Below the pieces are notes generated by a model. The model was not told where the DNA came from. It saw only the letters and a list, made by a program, of their open reading frames with translations, and did no database searches. The position numbers were made by a program, and so were the translations under genes. A stretch of DNA of 64,000 nt from Gimesia chilikensis (GTDB taxonomy: Bacteria; Planctomycetota; Planctomycetia; Planctomycetales; Planctomycetaceae). The DNA lies in contig NZ_VTSR01000011.1 of the NCBI RefSeq assembly GCF_008329715.1, forward strand, positions 248,001 through 312,000. Reading direction: 5' to 3'. This document shows positions 16,751-25,812 of this stretch, one piece after another; position 1 is the stretch's first letter; every line of letters begins with the position of its first letter.

Positions 16751-19624
16751 GTGAATCGTACTCACATCCCAACCTACCGATCTGTTTCGCGCATGAAATC
16801 TGCTTCCCCCTGCGGAATCAATTTAGCCCGAGTGTCAGAGGTTCGTCGAAGTCATCAAAAATGGCTGGCGTGGACTCTCCCGCTTCTGGTCTGCGCGGCA
16901 CTCTCTGGATGTCAGAAAAGTCTGTTACAAAACGTCAGTGAAACGCCGGTCGTGACTGCCTTCAAAGAGGTAGAGACCTTCAAACCAGAGATCCCCGCCG
17001 AACTGGAAGGCTTAAACGTTTATCTCTCCCAGGATCTGTGGGTCAAAAACCATCACTGGTCTCCGTACGACGAATGGAAAACGCTTCGCGATTTGAAAAC
17101 GACCGAACTCTCTGCACCACACAACCATCGCTGGCTGTTTGGCGTCAAACAGGACAGCTCCCCCCTGCAGCAGGTCGCGCAAGCTATCGAAACGACTGAT
17201 AAGTCAGCAAAAGCAGAACAGGTCGCAGACGATACCACACCAGAGAAATCAGCTGGGACTGAGAAACCGACTGCCCCCAAAAATAACTCAGCAGCAGAGA
17301 GCTGGTCGTTCAATGCCCTGCATGACTTCTTCCACCGGGAAGAAGACAACGAACCAGCGCATAAGTCACAGAAAATTGCCGCCCTGCAGCAGCTGGCTGC
17401 ACACGATACACTGGCAGGCTGGAACGCAACCATCCTCTGGGCCACCCTGGCCCCCCGGACTGCGGCCGACACCATTCCGACGCTGGAGAAGCTGGTCTGT
17501 GAAGCGGATAAGCGTTCGGACTCCGAATCAAAATCTGATAAGAAAAAGAAAGCCAGCGTTTCGCCAGGCATACGACTCGCTGCATTGAATGGTCTCTCAC
17601 TTGTACTGGCACATGCAGACGCGCTGCCTATTGAGACTAAGCAACGCCTGACCCAACTGCTTTCGCGTCCTGATATTTCCTTCAAGCTGCGAGGGGAACT
17701 GTATCGCAGCCTGTCACGTTTCATGCCGCCTGCTCAAATCACATCCATGAACCAGTCGATGGATATCACTGACAGCAGCGCATTGCCACCGAAGGAACTT
17801 CGCCGGGCGGCCCTGGAAGGCTGTATCATGCACGGCCTCTGGTTTTATGCGGAACCCGATCAGTTTTCCCATCGCACTGCAGCCTCACAACAACCGCGTC
17901 CTTACCAGTCTTCTGCCTGGCCTGAGAATATCATGCAGGTTCGCTGGGATCCGGATGCCATCATCCGTTGGAACTTCGGCTACTGGGCGGCCGTGGTTCG
18001 TCATCCCGACGCCGAAGCCATCCTGACCGCACAGCTCAAAGACGCTGATCTGCTGGTACAGAACAAAGCAATCAGAAACCTGGGACTGCTGGGCAGCGAC
18101 TCTGCCCTACGTATGTTGAAACAGCAATCCACCCGCCCCCAGGAAACAGCACGTGTCGCCGCTGCGACGGGCCTGAGTTCCTGGGGTCCGGTTTACCTGG
18201 CTGGCCTGGGAGATGACAGCTCCTCTGCCGTACGCCTGGCGGTCGCCGAAGGTCTGGGGCAGTCTCCCACGGCTGATGCCGCCTTGCAACTGAAGTCCCT
18301 GATCAATGACCGCAGCACCGAAGTACAACTCACCGTGATTGAATCGATCCGACACTGGCCAGACGAACTGGCAATCCCACTCCTGCTGGAAGGGATTAAG
18401 GAAGGCGTCTTCAAAACACGCCGCGCCAGTGTGCTGCAGCTGACTGAACGGACTGGTGTCGGCGGGATCATCTCCATCGAAGCCTCACGTGAAGAACGGG
18501 CAGCCGCCATCCAGTCACTGGTGCAGTCGGGACAACTTCCCGGCGGATTCTGGACGCAGTTGATGCAGAAGGGAATCCATCAGGAATCCCGCGTGAATCA
18601 GGGACGTGTCGCAGAACTGCAGGCTTACTTCCAACAGTTGATCAACCAGAGCCCCGACGCTCCCGGCTGGAAACACGCTTTCCAGGAGTTGACCCAGTTG
18701 ACACCTGAAGAAGTCAATCAGCTGGAGAAGATGATTCTGGAGACATCGGTTGCCATCCCGGAAGAGGTATACAGCGACCTGCTTCCCAAACTCGATACAA
18801 ATTACGCGGCACTCCAGCAGTTGAACAGTTCGCATGTCACCGACCGTCGTCAGGCGGCCCAGCAACTGTTTATGAGCTCACAGAAATCTTCGCTCAATCC
18901 GGTGATCGTCAAACGTCTGCGTACCATGATGTCCCGGGAACAGGACCGGCTCGTCTGGCGGATTGTGATGGAATCGATCTCCCGAGACAGCTATGAAGAG
19001 GCCGCCCAGCTTGCCCTGCTGGCAATCAACCACAACTGGCCTGACATTCGGGTGCTGGGCTGCGAGTATTTTGGTGCTCACGGAATTCCCCAGTATGCCC
19101 CCTGGGTCTTACCCCTGTTGAATGACAGCAACCATTCCGTGCAACTGGCGGCTATTCGAGCGCTGGGGCACTGCCATAATCCCATCGCCATCAATGGGGT
19201 TCAAACGGACGAACAAAACCCGTCGCGACCGGCGTCTCTGCGGAACCTGTTAACCCATTCAAATCAACGCGTCCGTTTTGAAACCGTAGTCGCCTTGAGC
19301 CACCTGGGCGACTTTCAGGGCATGCAGGAACTGGTGCGTCTTTCCAACGACACCCGCAGTGCAGTCAGGCGGGACGCCGTGCGGGAAATGGGTGAATCGG
19401 GGCAGACGCGCTTCGTAGAACCACTGATCCAGATGGCCTGGACCGAACGTAACTCTTCCACCCTGGAAGAGATTCTGAGCAGCCTGGGCAGACTGGTTCC
19501 CCCATCCGATCAACCAGCGGAATTGAAGACGGTTTCCAGCCCCAGCGAACAGGCAAAAATCTGGATGAACTGGTGGCAAACTCAGCACTCGGGGGCCAGT
19601 TCGCGGCTGTTTACAGGGAGTTAA
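16751..19624 (+). CDS. HEAT-repeat lipoprotein
   Basis: The 957-residue product has an export signal with a lipobox, ALSGC (lipidated Cys about 54 if the GTG at 16751 is used, about 40 from the ATG at 16793). The true start is uncertain. After a Lys/Glu/Ser linker (about residues 130-190) come many helical HEAT/PBS-like repeats, for example LQNKAIRNLGLLGSDSALRML style units and LLNDSNHSVQLAAIRALGHC. These repeats form protein-binding solenoids. The domain probably lies in the periplasm, tethered to a membrane. The N-terminal part (EIPAELEGLNVYLSQDLWVK) is conserved-looking but unfamiliar. The gene is followed by an STAS protein after about 125 bases. A scaffolding role is inferred. Confidence 0.78.
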   Translation: MNRTHIPTYRSVSRMKSASPCGINLARVSEVRRSHQKWLAWTLPLLVCAALSGCQKSLLQNVSETPVVTAFKEVETFKPEIPAELEGLNVYLSQDLWVKNHHWSPYDEWKTLRDLKTTELSAPHNHRWLFGVKQDSSPLQQVAQAIETTDKSAKAEQVADDTTPEKSAGTEKPTAPKNNSAAESWSFNALHDFFHREEDNEPAHKSQKIAALQQLAAHDTLAGWNATILWATLAPRTAADTIPTLEKLVCEADKRSDSESKSDKKKKASVSPGIRLAALNGLSLVLAHADALPIETKQRLTQLLSRPDISFKLRGELYRSLSRFMPPAQITSMNQSMDITDSSALPPKELRRAALEGCIMHGLWFYAEPDQFSHRTAASQQPRPYQSSAWPENIMQVRWDPDAIIRWNFGYWAAVVRHPDAEAILTAQLKDADLLVQNKAIRNLGLLGSDSALRMLKQQSTRPQETARVAAATGLSSWGPVYLAGLGDDSSSAVRLAVAEGLGQSPTADAALQLKSLINDRSTEVQLTVIESIRHWPDELAIPLLLEGIKEGVFKTRRASVLQLTERTGVGGIISIEASREERAAAIQSLVQSGQLPGGFWTQLMQKGIHQESRVNQGRVAELQAYFQQLINQSPDAPGWKHAFQELTQLTPEEVNQLEKMILETSVAIPEEVYSDLLPKLDTNYAALQQLNSSHVTDRRQAAQQLFMSSQKSSLNPVIVKRLRTMMSREQDRLVWRIVMESISRDSYEEAAQLALLAINHNWPDIRVLGCEYFGAHGIPQYAPWVLPLLNDSNHSVQLAAIRALGHCHNPIAINGVQTDEQNPSRPASLRNLLTHSNQRVRFETVVALSHLGDFQGMQELVRLSNDTRSAVRRDAVREMGESGQTRFVEPLIQMAWTERNSSTLEEILSSLGRLVPPSDQPAELKTVSSPSEQAKIWMNWWQTQHSGASSRLFTGS

Positions 19625-19748
19625 GTGTGAAATCTCGTTTTTGGGCCTCTAGTAGCCTGTTCTCGCCTCGGTGTTCACAGTATTATGGGCTGTAATTGCA
19701 CTCATTTTCAGTATCCAGAGAATCACATCTTCACCGCGGAACGACTTC

Positions 19749-20114
19749 ATGACGAACTACCACGACGATTTTCAATTGGAATGGCATGGAAACACGGTTG
19801 TAATCATTCCGGCGAGCAACGTGGAATCTATGAGCTGGGACCTGATCGAACAGGCCGCTGATATCGTCATGGCACCGTTGCAGGAAGTCGAAATTCCCAT
19901 GGTTGTTTTTGACTTGAGTGATGTGAGTTACTTTGGCTCGGTCTTCCTGGCCCTGCTGCTGCGATGCCACAAACATGTGCGCAGTCGTGGAGGCGAACTG
20001 GTTCTGTGCGGTGCCAGTAAAATGGCCAGCGAATTACTCCGCATTACGGCTTTAGACACTCTCTGGGCGATTTACGAAACCAGGGACGAAGCCCTCGATG
20101 CCCTGATGGGTTAA
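19749..20114 (+). CDS. STAS-domain protein, anti-sigma-factor-antagonist-like
   Basis: The frame is open from 19671, but the ATG at 19749 begins the domain directly. The 121-residue protein is a single STAS domain: a short N-terminal strand (VVIIPAS), a helix, then the strand and helix hallmark [22 protein letters not shown]. In SpoIIAA-type proteins this segment carries the serine phosphorylated by an anti-sigma kinase, and Ser in FGS is the candidate. The C-terminal part [25 protein letters not shown] matches the usual ending. It may act in a partner-switching cascade or phospho-signalling. No cognate kinase of the SpoIIAB type is adjacent. A LOG-family gene follows 53 bases downstream. Confidence 0.82.
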   Translation: MTNYHDDFQLEWHGNTVVIIPASNVESMSWDLIEQAADIVMAPLQEVEIPMVVFDLSDVSYFGSVFLALLLRCHKHVRSRGGELVLCGASKMASELLRITALDTLWAIYETRDEALDALMG

Positions 20115-20167
20115 CGATTCATTACCAGCCTTCATCTCGACCAGCCACATTAAAGGATTAATTGATC

Positions 20168-21238
20168 ATGTCGAGGAAATATCGAAAAACCCGCCCCCGC
20201 GTTTCTGAGTCTGACGTACTGCCAACGGAACACTGCACCGAGCTGTATCCGCACGAATCGATCATTGCCAGTATTAAAGACACAGCCGACAAACTCAAGC
20301 AGGACCAGGCAACGCGCGGCGACCTCAAGATTCTCGACCGGGCACTCAAAGAACTGCGCTACGCCTTCAAGGTTTTCACACCTTACCGCAAGCAGCGAAA
20401 AGTGACCGTCTTCGGCTCAGCCCGAACTCTGCCCGACGATCCCGCTTACCAGCAGGCTCTGCAATTCGGTCGTAGAATGGCAGAAGAAAAATGGATGACC
20501 GTTACCGGTGCCGGCCCGGGGATCATGGAAGCCGCACACGTAGGTGCCGGGACCGATATGTCGATGGGCGTTAATATCATGCTCCCGTTCGAGCAGGAAC
20601 CCAATTACGTCATCCATAAAGACGAAAAACTGGTCAACCTGAACTACTTCTTCACTCGTAAACTGCTGTTTGTGAAAGAGGTCCACGCGATTGTCTGTTG
20701 TGCGGGTGGATTCGGCACCCAGGACGAAGCCTTCGAAACCCTGACGCTGGTTCAGACCGGGAAACGGGATCCGATGCCCATCGTCTTACTGGAAGCACCG
20801 GGAGGCACGTACTGGAATGACTGGAAAGCTTACATTGAAAACAATCTGCTGAAGAATGAGTTAATTTCTCCAGAAGACATGTCGTTATTCCATATCACAG
20901 ACGATATCGAAGACGCCGTCGATGAGATCATCGGATTTTACAGCGTCTATAACAGTATGCGTTACGTCAACGGACGCCTGGTACTGCGTCTGCACGTTGA
21001 ACCCAGCAACAAATTCGTGGAGCAGCTGAACAACGAATTCAAAGACATTCTTGAATCAGGCATCATCACCAAGGTCGATGCCCATGAACTGGAAATGGAT
21101 GACGAGCACCTGGCCGACCTGCCCCGAATTTCGCTGCTGTTCAACCGCAAAAACCTGGGACGTTTACGGCAGATGATTGACCGCATCAACTCGGAACTGG
21201 CTCCCGCTCCTGGCGAAGAGGAGGAGGAAGAAGAATAG
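20168..21238 (+). CDS. LOG-family protein (lysine-decarboxylase-like fold)
   Basis: The ATG at 20168 is chosen over a TTG at 20162 because AAGGA lies 10 bases upstream of it. The 356-residue protein has the LOG fold core: [33 protein letters not shown] and the nucleotide-binding [20 protein letters not shown], a variant of PGGxGTxxE. LOG proteins in plants and bacteria release cytokinin-type bases or cleave nucleoside 5'-monophosphates. Many bacterial members are mis-annotated as lysine decarboxylases. There is an extra N-terminal segment of about 80 residues and a C-terminal domain of about 100 residues with a Glu-rich tail, so this is a long-form member. The stop codon directly abuts the convergent sigma-factor stop. 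Confidence 0.85.
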   Translation: MSRKYRKTRPRVSESDVLPTEHCTELYPHESIIASIKDTADKLKQDQATRGDLKILDRALKELRYAFKVFTPYRKQRKVTVFGSARTLPDDPAYQQALQFGRRMAEEKWMTVTGAGPGIMEAAHVGAGTDMSMGVNIMLPFEQEPNYVIHKDEKLVNLNYFFTRKLLFVKEVHAIVCCAGGFGTQDEAFETLTLVQTGKRDPMPIVLLEAPGGTYWNDWKAYIENNLLKNELISPEDMSLFHITDDIEDAVDEIIGFYSVYNSMRYVNGRLVLRLHVEPSNKFVEQLNNEFKDILESGIITKVDAHELEMDDEHLADLPRISLLFNRKNLGRLRQMIDRINSELAPAPGEEEEEEE

Positions 21239-21865
21239 TCAGCCTCCCAGCAGACTTTTAAATTCATCTTCCTGTTTGAGCTGCTCCTGTAGCTTCGCCA
21301 TCGCACGGCTGACGAGCACCCGCACTGCCACATCCGATTTATCCAGTTGTTCAGCGATCTCACTGGAATTGAGTCCTTCAACATATTTCAGTCGAATGGC
21401 CTCGCGACTTTCCTCGGGGAGAGACTCCAGTGCGGTCAGAAGTTTCATTTCCCGGGCACCGCGGGAGAACGCCTGGCTGGGGCTGGTCATACTGGCTACC
21501 AGCAGATCCATAAAGCCCTGCCCTGCTCCCTCACCGCCTGCAGGCTGACGAATCTCCCGTCCGGCGGCCCGCTTCTGCACCTGAAAGTATTTGCGGTGAT
21601 TGTCAATGATCCGGCGTTCTGCGAGATGACAGAGCCAGTTGAAGGGAGTTTTCTTTTCGAAATAAAATTCAGAAAATGTTGAGACGGCATTCAGCGAGAC
21701 TTCCTGCAGAATGTCGTTCGCCTCCACTTTGGATTTCAGCGCATCACTCATGTTCTTGTTGATGAACGCCAGCAAAGGGGCGCGATGAATTTCGAGAAAT
21801 TCCAGCAGCGCGGGTTCGCTGCCCTGCTGAATCTGTTGGATCAATTCTTCAATATCTGCCGCCAT
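21239..21865 (-). CDS. ECF-type RNA polymerase sigma factor
   Basis: The start at 21865 (MAADIEELIQQIQQG) fits the usual N-terminus; the frame extends to 21898. The protein is about 208 residues. Region 2 has VEANDILQEVSLNA and FNWLCHLAERRIIDNHRKYF; region 4 has LPEESREAIRLKYVEGLNSSEIAEQL followed by VRVLVSRAMAKLQ. The pattern matches the planctomycete ECF sigma group commonly found beside serine/threonine kinases. It directs RNA polymerase core to a small set of promoters. The kinase gene at 22062 diverges from it, separated by about 200 bases. Regulation by kinase phosphorylation is known for related groups and is inferred here. Confidence 0.9.
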   Translation of the reverse strand: MAADIEELIQQIQQGSEPALLEFLEIHRAPLLAFINKNMSDALKSKVEANDILQEVSLNAVSTFSEFYFEKKTPFNWLCHLAERRIIDNHRKYFQVQKRAAGREIRQPAGGEGAGQGFMDLLVASMTSPSQAFSRGAREMKLLTALESLPEESREAIRLKYVEGLNSSEIAEQLDKSDVAVRVLVSRAMAKLQEQLKQEDEFKSLLGG

Positions 21866-22061
21866 GCCGCTGCTTACTTCCTGCCTGAGTTCAACCATTT
21901 ACGCACAGCATTCTGCTTTCATCGCCGTGCAGGATTGATTACCATGTGGACTGTATTACCGAAGACATTGACATTTTATAGCACGTCCAGCGCCTGTCAG
22001 CCACATAAACCTGCTCGATTCCAGGTCTGAATCCGCCAAACCATTACCCGGGAGTTCACTG

Positions 22062-24323
22062 TTGTCCGAAGCTACGCCAGGTCTTGAATCAACAGAGAGC
22101 CAGCTTGCGCTTGATGCATTGACTGAAGCCATGGAACAGTTTGTTTCCGACTGGGAGTCTGCAGAAGAACCGCCCGAGTTACGTGCTTATCTTTCACAAA
22201 CACAGCCGGTTCCGGTTTTTCTGTTGAGCGAGTTGATCAAAATTGACCTCGAATATCGCTGGCAGCGTTTTAATTTCCCGAAACGCCTGCAGGAATACCT
22301 GGAGGAATTCCCCGAACTGCAGACCGCGAGCCTGCCCGTCGATCTGCTCTATGAAGAATATCATCTCCGGCGGCAGAACGGTTTTGATGTCGATCCCCAC
22401 GAATACCTGGGTTACCTCCCCACGGGTAGTCCACAATTGCAGCAACTCTTCGATCTGGATCATGCCTACCAGACCACCAGTCTATTCCACAAGACCCGAC
22501 CTCAGACATGGCATCAGTTTCAGCCCGGACAGACGGTAGATGATTTTGATCTGCTGACCCTGCTCGGTCAGGGTGCGTTTGCCCGCGTCTTCCAGGCACG
22601 CCAGAATTCGATGCAGCGTCTGGTCGCTTTGAAAATCTCGGAGGATTCCAGCGACGAACCACAGACCCTGGCTCAGTTCGACCACGAAAATATCGTGCGG
22701 GTGTTTGACCAGCGCATCCTTCCCGATGAAAAACTGCGTCTGTTGTATATGCAGTATCTGCCGGGAGGTACTCTGCAGTCAGTAATTGAACTGATTCGCA
22801 AAACCGCGCCCGCAGAACGCTCAGGCAGCCTGCTGGTTTCCGCTTTGAACCAGTCACTGGAATTGCGGGGAGAAAGCCGACCGACCGAGTCGGTCACCTA
22901 CCAGACCCTGAATTCACTCAGCTGGCCCGAGACGATCTGCTGGATCGGCATCCGGCTGGCGAAAGCGCTGGACTATGCCCATCAGAAAGGGGTCCTGCAC
23001 CGCGACATCAAGCCTGCGAATGTGCTGCTGACTGCGGAAGGGGTTCCCAAACTGGCCGACTTCAACATCAGCTTCAGCTCGCATGTGACAGGGACGACGC
23101 CCGCAGCCTATTTCGGGGGCAGCCTGGCTTACATGTCGCCCGAACAGCTGGAAGCCTATGATCCGACACATACGCGCCTGCCCGAAAGCCTGGATGAACG
23201 CAGCGATCTCTTTTCGCTGGGGCTGATGCTGGCCGAGTTGCTGACCGGAAAACGCCCCTTTGATAATCCTGCGATGACAGACAGCTGGTCCAGTCTGCTC
23301 AGTCAGATGATCGAACAGCGCAAAGCCGGTCAGAGTCTGCAGGCAGCCCCTCAGCACCTACCCCCCGATTGCCCCGAGCATCTGATTACCGTGCTCCAGA
23401 AATGCCTGGCTCCCGATCCTGCAGAGCGATGGAGCTCGGGCCAGGAACTGGCCAGCCAGCTCGAGTTATGTCTGAATCCACGTGCCCAGCAGATCCTGTT
23501 TCCTTCATCGAAAAGCTGGTTTGCCCGCTGTACCGGGTGTGAAGTACTGATCGTAATTTTGATCGTCGCGATACCGAATATCCTCGCGGGACTGTTTAAC
23601 TTTTTCCACAACCAGAAGCACATCATCGAGCAACTGAAAAATTCACAGGATGCCTTCTGGAATATCCAGACCACGATCAATTTGATCGCCTACCCGACCG
23701 GCCTTGGTCTGATGGGCTGGCTTACCTGGACACTGGTCAGAGAACGCGCCCCGAAACGAGCTCCTGCGCAGCCCGCTGCACCACCAGATACGATGCTACA
23801 GAAACGTTGCCTGCGGCTCGGGCACTATGCCGCCCTGATCTGCACCACGCTCTGGATCATCGCGGGGATCGCCTATCCGGTGAGCATGCATTACGCCATC
23901 GGTTCGCTGCCGGTCTCCGCGTATCTGCATTTCCTGGGATCTCTGCTGCTCTGCGGTTTGATTGCTGCCAGTTATCCGTTTTTTGGCGTCACGTATTTCA
24001 GCCTGCATACGATTTATCCACAGTTGATCGAGCGGGCTGATTTCAGCCAGCAATCTCCTGAGCCACTGGAGCGACTCAAGAAATTGGGCTGGGTCTATCT
24101 GATCCTGGCGTTCCTGGTGCCGATGCTCAGCATTGCCGCCCTGGCGATATTAAACCTGGATGATAAACTAGCCATCGTGCTGATCACAGTCGCAGGCACA
24201 CTGGGAGCGGTCAGTATCTTTCGCGTGTTTCAGTCGCTCCAGGCTGACCTGGATGCACTCATCACGCTCTACTCCCGGAACCAGCGCGGTCCACAGTCGG
24301 CTTCGCTCTCCGGAATCAACTGA
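22062..24323 (+). CDS. membrane Ser/Thr protein kinase, planctomycete type
   Basis: The TTG at 22062 is supported by GGGAG seven bases upstream. The 753-residue protein has a helical N-terminal region (1-155) that recurs in planctomycete kinases. The kinase domain is at about 160-470 and contains the Gly loop GQGAFARV (169-176), VALKIS Lys191, HRDIKPAN (313-320), DFN (333-335) in place of DFG, and SPEQ (359-362). About five hydrophobic segments lie between 505 and 735. The metal-binding Asp333 is kept; only the Gly of DFG is changed to Asn, which I recall in related planctomycete kinases. It is thus likely active and anchored in the inner membrane with an inside kinase domain. It diverges from an ECF sigma gene, a pairing known to form a signalling unit. 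Confidence 0.9.
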   Translation: MSEATPGLESTESQLALDALTEAMEQFVSDWESAEEPPELRAYLSQTQPVPVFLLSELIKIDLEYRWQRFNFPKRLQEYLEEFPELQTASLPVDLLYEEYHLRRQNGFDVDPHEYLGYLPTGSPQLQQLFDLDHAYQTTSLFHKTRPQTWHQFQPGQTVDDFDLLTLLGQGAFARVFQARQNSMQRLVALKISEDSSDEPQTLAQFDHENIVRVFDQRILPDEKLRLLYMQYLPGGTLQSVIELIRKTAPAERSGSLLVSALNQSLELRGESRPTESVTYQTLNSLSWPETICWIGIRLAKALDYAHQKGVLHRDIKPANVLLTAEGVPKLADFNISFSSHVTGTTPAAYFGGSLAYMSPEQLEAYDPTHTRLPESLDERSDLFSLGLMLAELLTGKRPFDNPAMTDSWSSLLSQMIEQRKAGQSLQAAPQHLPPDCPEHLITVLQKCLAPDPAERWSSGQELASQLELCLNPRAQQILFPSSKSWFARCTGCEVLIVILIVAIPNILAGLFNFFHNQKHIIEQLKNSQDAFWNIQTTINLIAYPTGLGLMGWLTWTLVRERAPKRAPAQPAAPPDTMLQKRCLRLGHYAALICTTLWIIAGIAYPVSMHYAIGSLPVSAYLHFLGSLLLCGLIAASYPFFGVTYFSLHTIYPQLIERADFSQQSPEPLERLKKLGWVYLILAFLVPMLSIAALAILNLDDKLAIVLITVAGTLGAVSIFRVFQSLQADLDALITLYSRNQRGPQSASLSGIN

Positions 24324-24332
24324 AAGACCTGC

Positions 24333-25700
24333 TTACCGCTGCAGACTGGAGAAGATTCCGCCTCCATGGTAGGGAGCCCGATCCGCCAGCAGTTCCTCGA
24401 GTCGCAGCAGCTGATTGTATTTGGCCAGGCGTTCGCTACGTCCCACGGAGCCCACCTTCAGCTGACCGGCACCGGTTGCCACAACCAGGTCGGCGATGGT
24501 GGTATCTTCGGTTTCACCGCTGCGTGCAGAGACGACGGGCCAGTAACCGTGATCGATGGCCATCCGCAGGGTTTCCAGCGTTTCGGTCAGAGTGCCGATC
24601 TGGTTAAGTTTGACCAGCACACTGTTCGCGGTCTGACTGGAGATTCCCTGCTGCAGCCGCTGTCGATTGGTCACGAACAGATCGTCTCCAATCAGCTGCA
24701 CGCGATGCCCCAGGCGTTCGGTGAGTTTCTTCCAGCCTTCCCAGTCATCTTCAGCCAGGCCGTCTTCGATACTGACGATCGGATAGGTGTCGACCCAGCG
24801 TTCCAGCATGTTAATCACATCGTCGGCTGAGAGTGCTTCCTCACCCGTCGCATTCAGGTGATAGGTGTTACTCTCCGCGTCATAGAAGTGCGTACTCGCG
24901 ACATCCAGACCGATGGCGACATCGTCGCCCGGTGTCAGGCCCGCGGCTTCGATGGCACCGACCACGTATTTGACCGCTTCGCTGTTGCAGGAGAGTTTGG
25001 GACCGTAGCCCCCCTCATCACCGATGAGGGTGCCTTCATGTCCCGTCTTATTGAGGATCTGTCCCAGACGGCGGTAGATAGTCACGATCCATTCAAAGGC
25101 CTGACGATACGAGGTCGCTCCGACTGGCAGAATCAGGAAATCCTGGAAATCGAGATTGCGGCCTGCGTGCAGTCCTCCCGAGATCATGTTGACCATCGGG
25201 AGTGGCAGGGACATCGACTGTGCCAGGAGCGAGGTTCGTGCCCGCTGCGCCGGTTCGACACCGGTCTGTGACTCGAGATAGTCCGACCAGATTTCCGCAA
25301 ACCGTTCTACAGGGCTCTGCTCTTGTGCCTCGGCAGAAGCGTAGGCCGCGGCCAGGGAGGCCCCCAGAATTGCGTTTGCCCCCAGTCGTGATTTGTTTTC
25401 TGTTCCGTCCAGTTCGCGAAGCCGATCATCGATGGCCCGCTGGTCAGCCGCATCCTGACCGATCAGCGCATCCGCAATATCGCGGCGGACATTCTCGACA
25501 GCGCGGGTCACTCCCAGTCCGTCAAAGCGTTCGGGGTCTTCATCTCGCAGTTCGACGGCTTCAAACTTTCCGGTGCTGGCGCCACTGGGTACGATGGCTC
25601 GCCCCGGACGACAATTGGCACAACAGATTTCGACCTCCACTGTGGGATTGCCCCGACTGTCAAAAACTTCGCGTGCCTGAACATACTCGATTTGTGTCAT
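24333..25700 (-). CDS. enolase-family protein with altered catalytic residues
   Basis: The 455-residue protein matches enolase end to end: VPSGASTGKFEAVELRD, GDEGGYGPK (Glu229), LDVAST (Asp266), SIEDGLAEDDW (Glu312), IGDDLFVTN, VLVKLNQ (Lys364) and SGETEDTTIADL. It is about 25 residues longer than typical bacterial enolases, mainly from a segment near 125-160. Two active-site positions differ. The loop normally reading QEFM is QDFL (Glu to Asp at 187). The normal ISHRSGETED is VSARSGETED (His to Ala at 392), confirmed in the codon gca. Metal ligands, the second catalytic Glu and the base Lys are intact. It could be a slow enolase or a paralogue acting on a related phospho-acid. A phosphotransferase-fold gene lies 112 bases upstream on the same strand. 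Confidence 0.85.
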   Translation of the reverse strand: MTQIEYVQAREVFDSRGNPTVEVEICCANCRPGRAIVPSGASTGKFEAVELRDEDPERFDGLGVTRAVENVRRDIADALIGQDAADQRAIDDRLRELDGTENKSRLGANAILGASLAAAYASAEAQEQSPVERFAEIWSDYLESQTGVEPAQRARTSLLAQSMSLPLPMVNMISGGLHAGRNLDFQDFLILPVGATSYRQAFEWIVTIYRRLGQILNKTGHEGTLIGDEGGYGPKLSCNSEAVKYVVGAIEAAGLTPGDDVAIGLDVASTHFYDAESNTYHLNATGEEALSADDVINMLERWVDTYPIVSIEDGLAEDDWEGWKKLTERLGHRVQLIGDDLFVTNRQRLQQGISSQTANSVLVKLNQIGTLTETLETLRMAIDHGYWPVVSARSGETEDTTIADLVVATGAGQLKVGSVGRSERLAKYNQLLRLEELLADRAPYHGGGIFSSLQR

Positions 25701-25812
25701 GACAGAATACTCTCCCGTCTGCCTTTGTAGTTCCGAATGATTGCCTGACGCTCTCAGGCAGTTCCTTATTTAAACATAACAGGATTTTCGGGCCGCGTCA
25801 CCCGAGCGTCCC

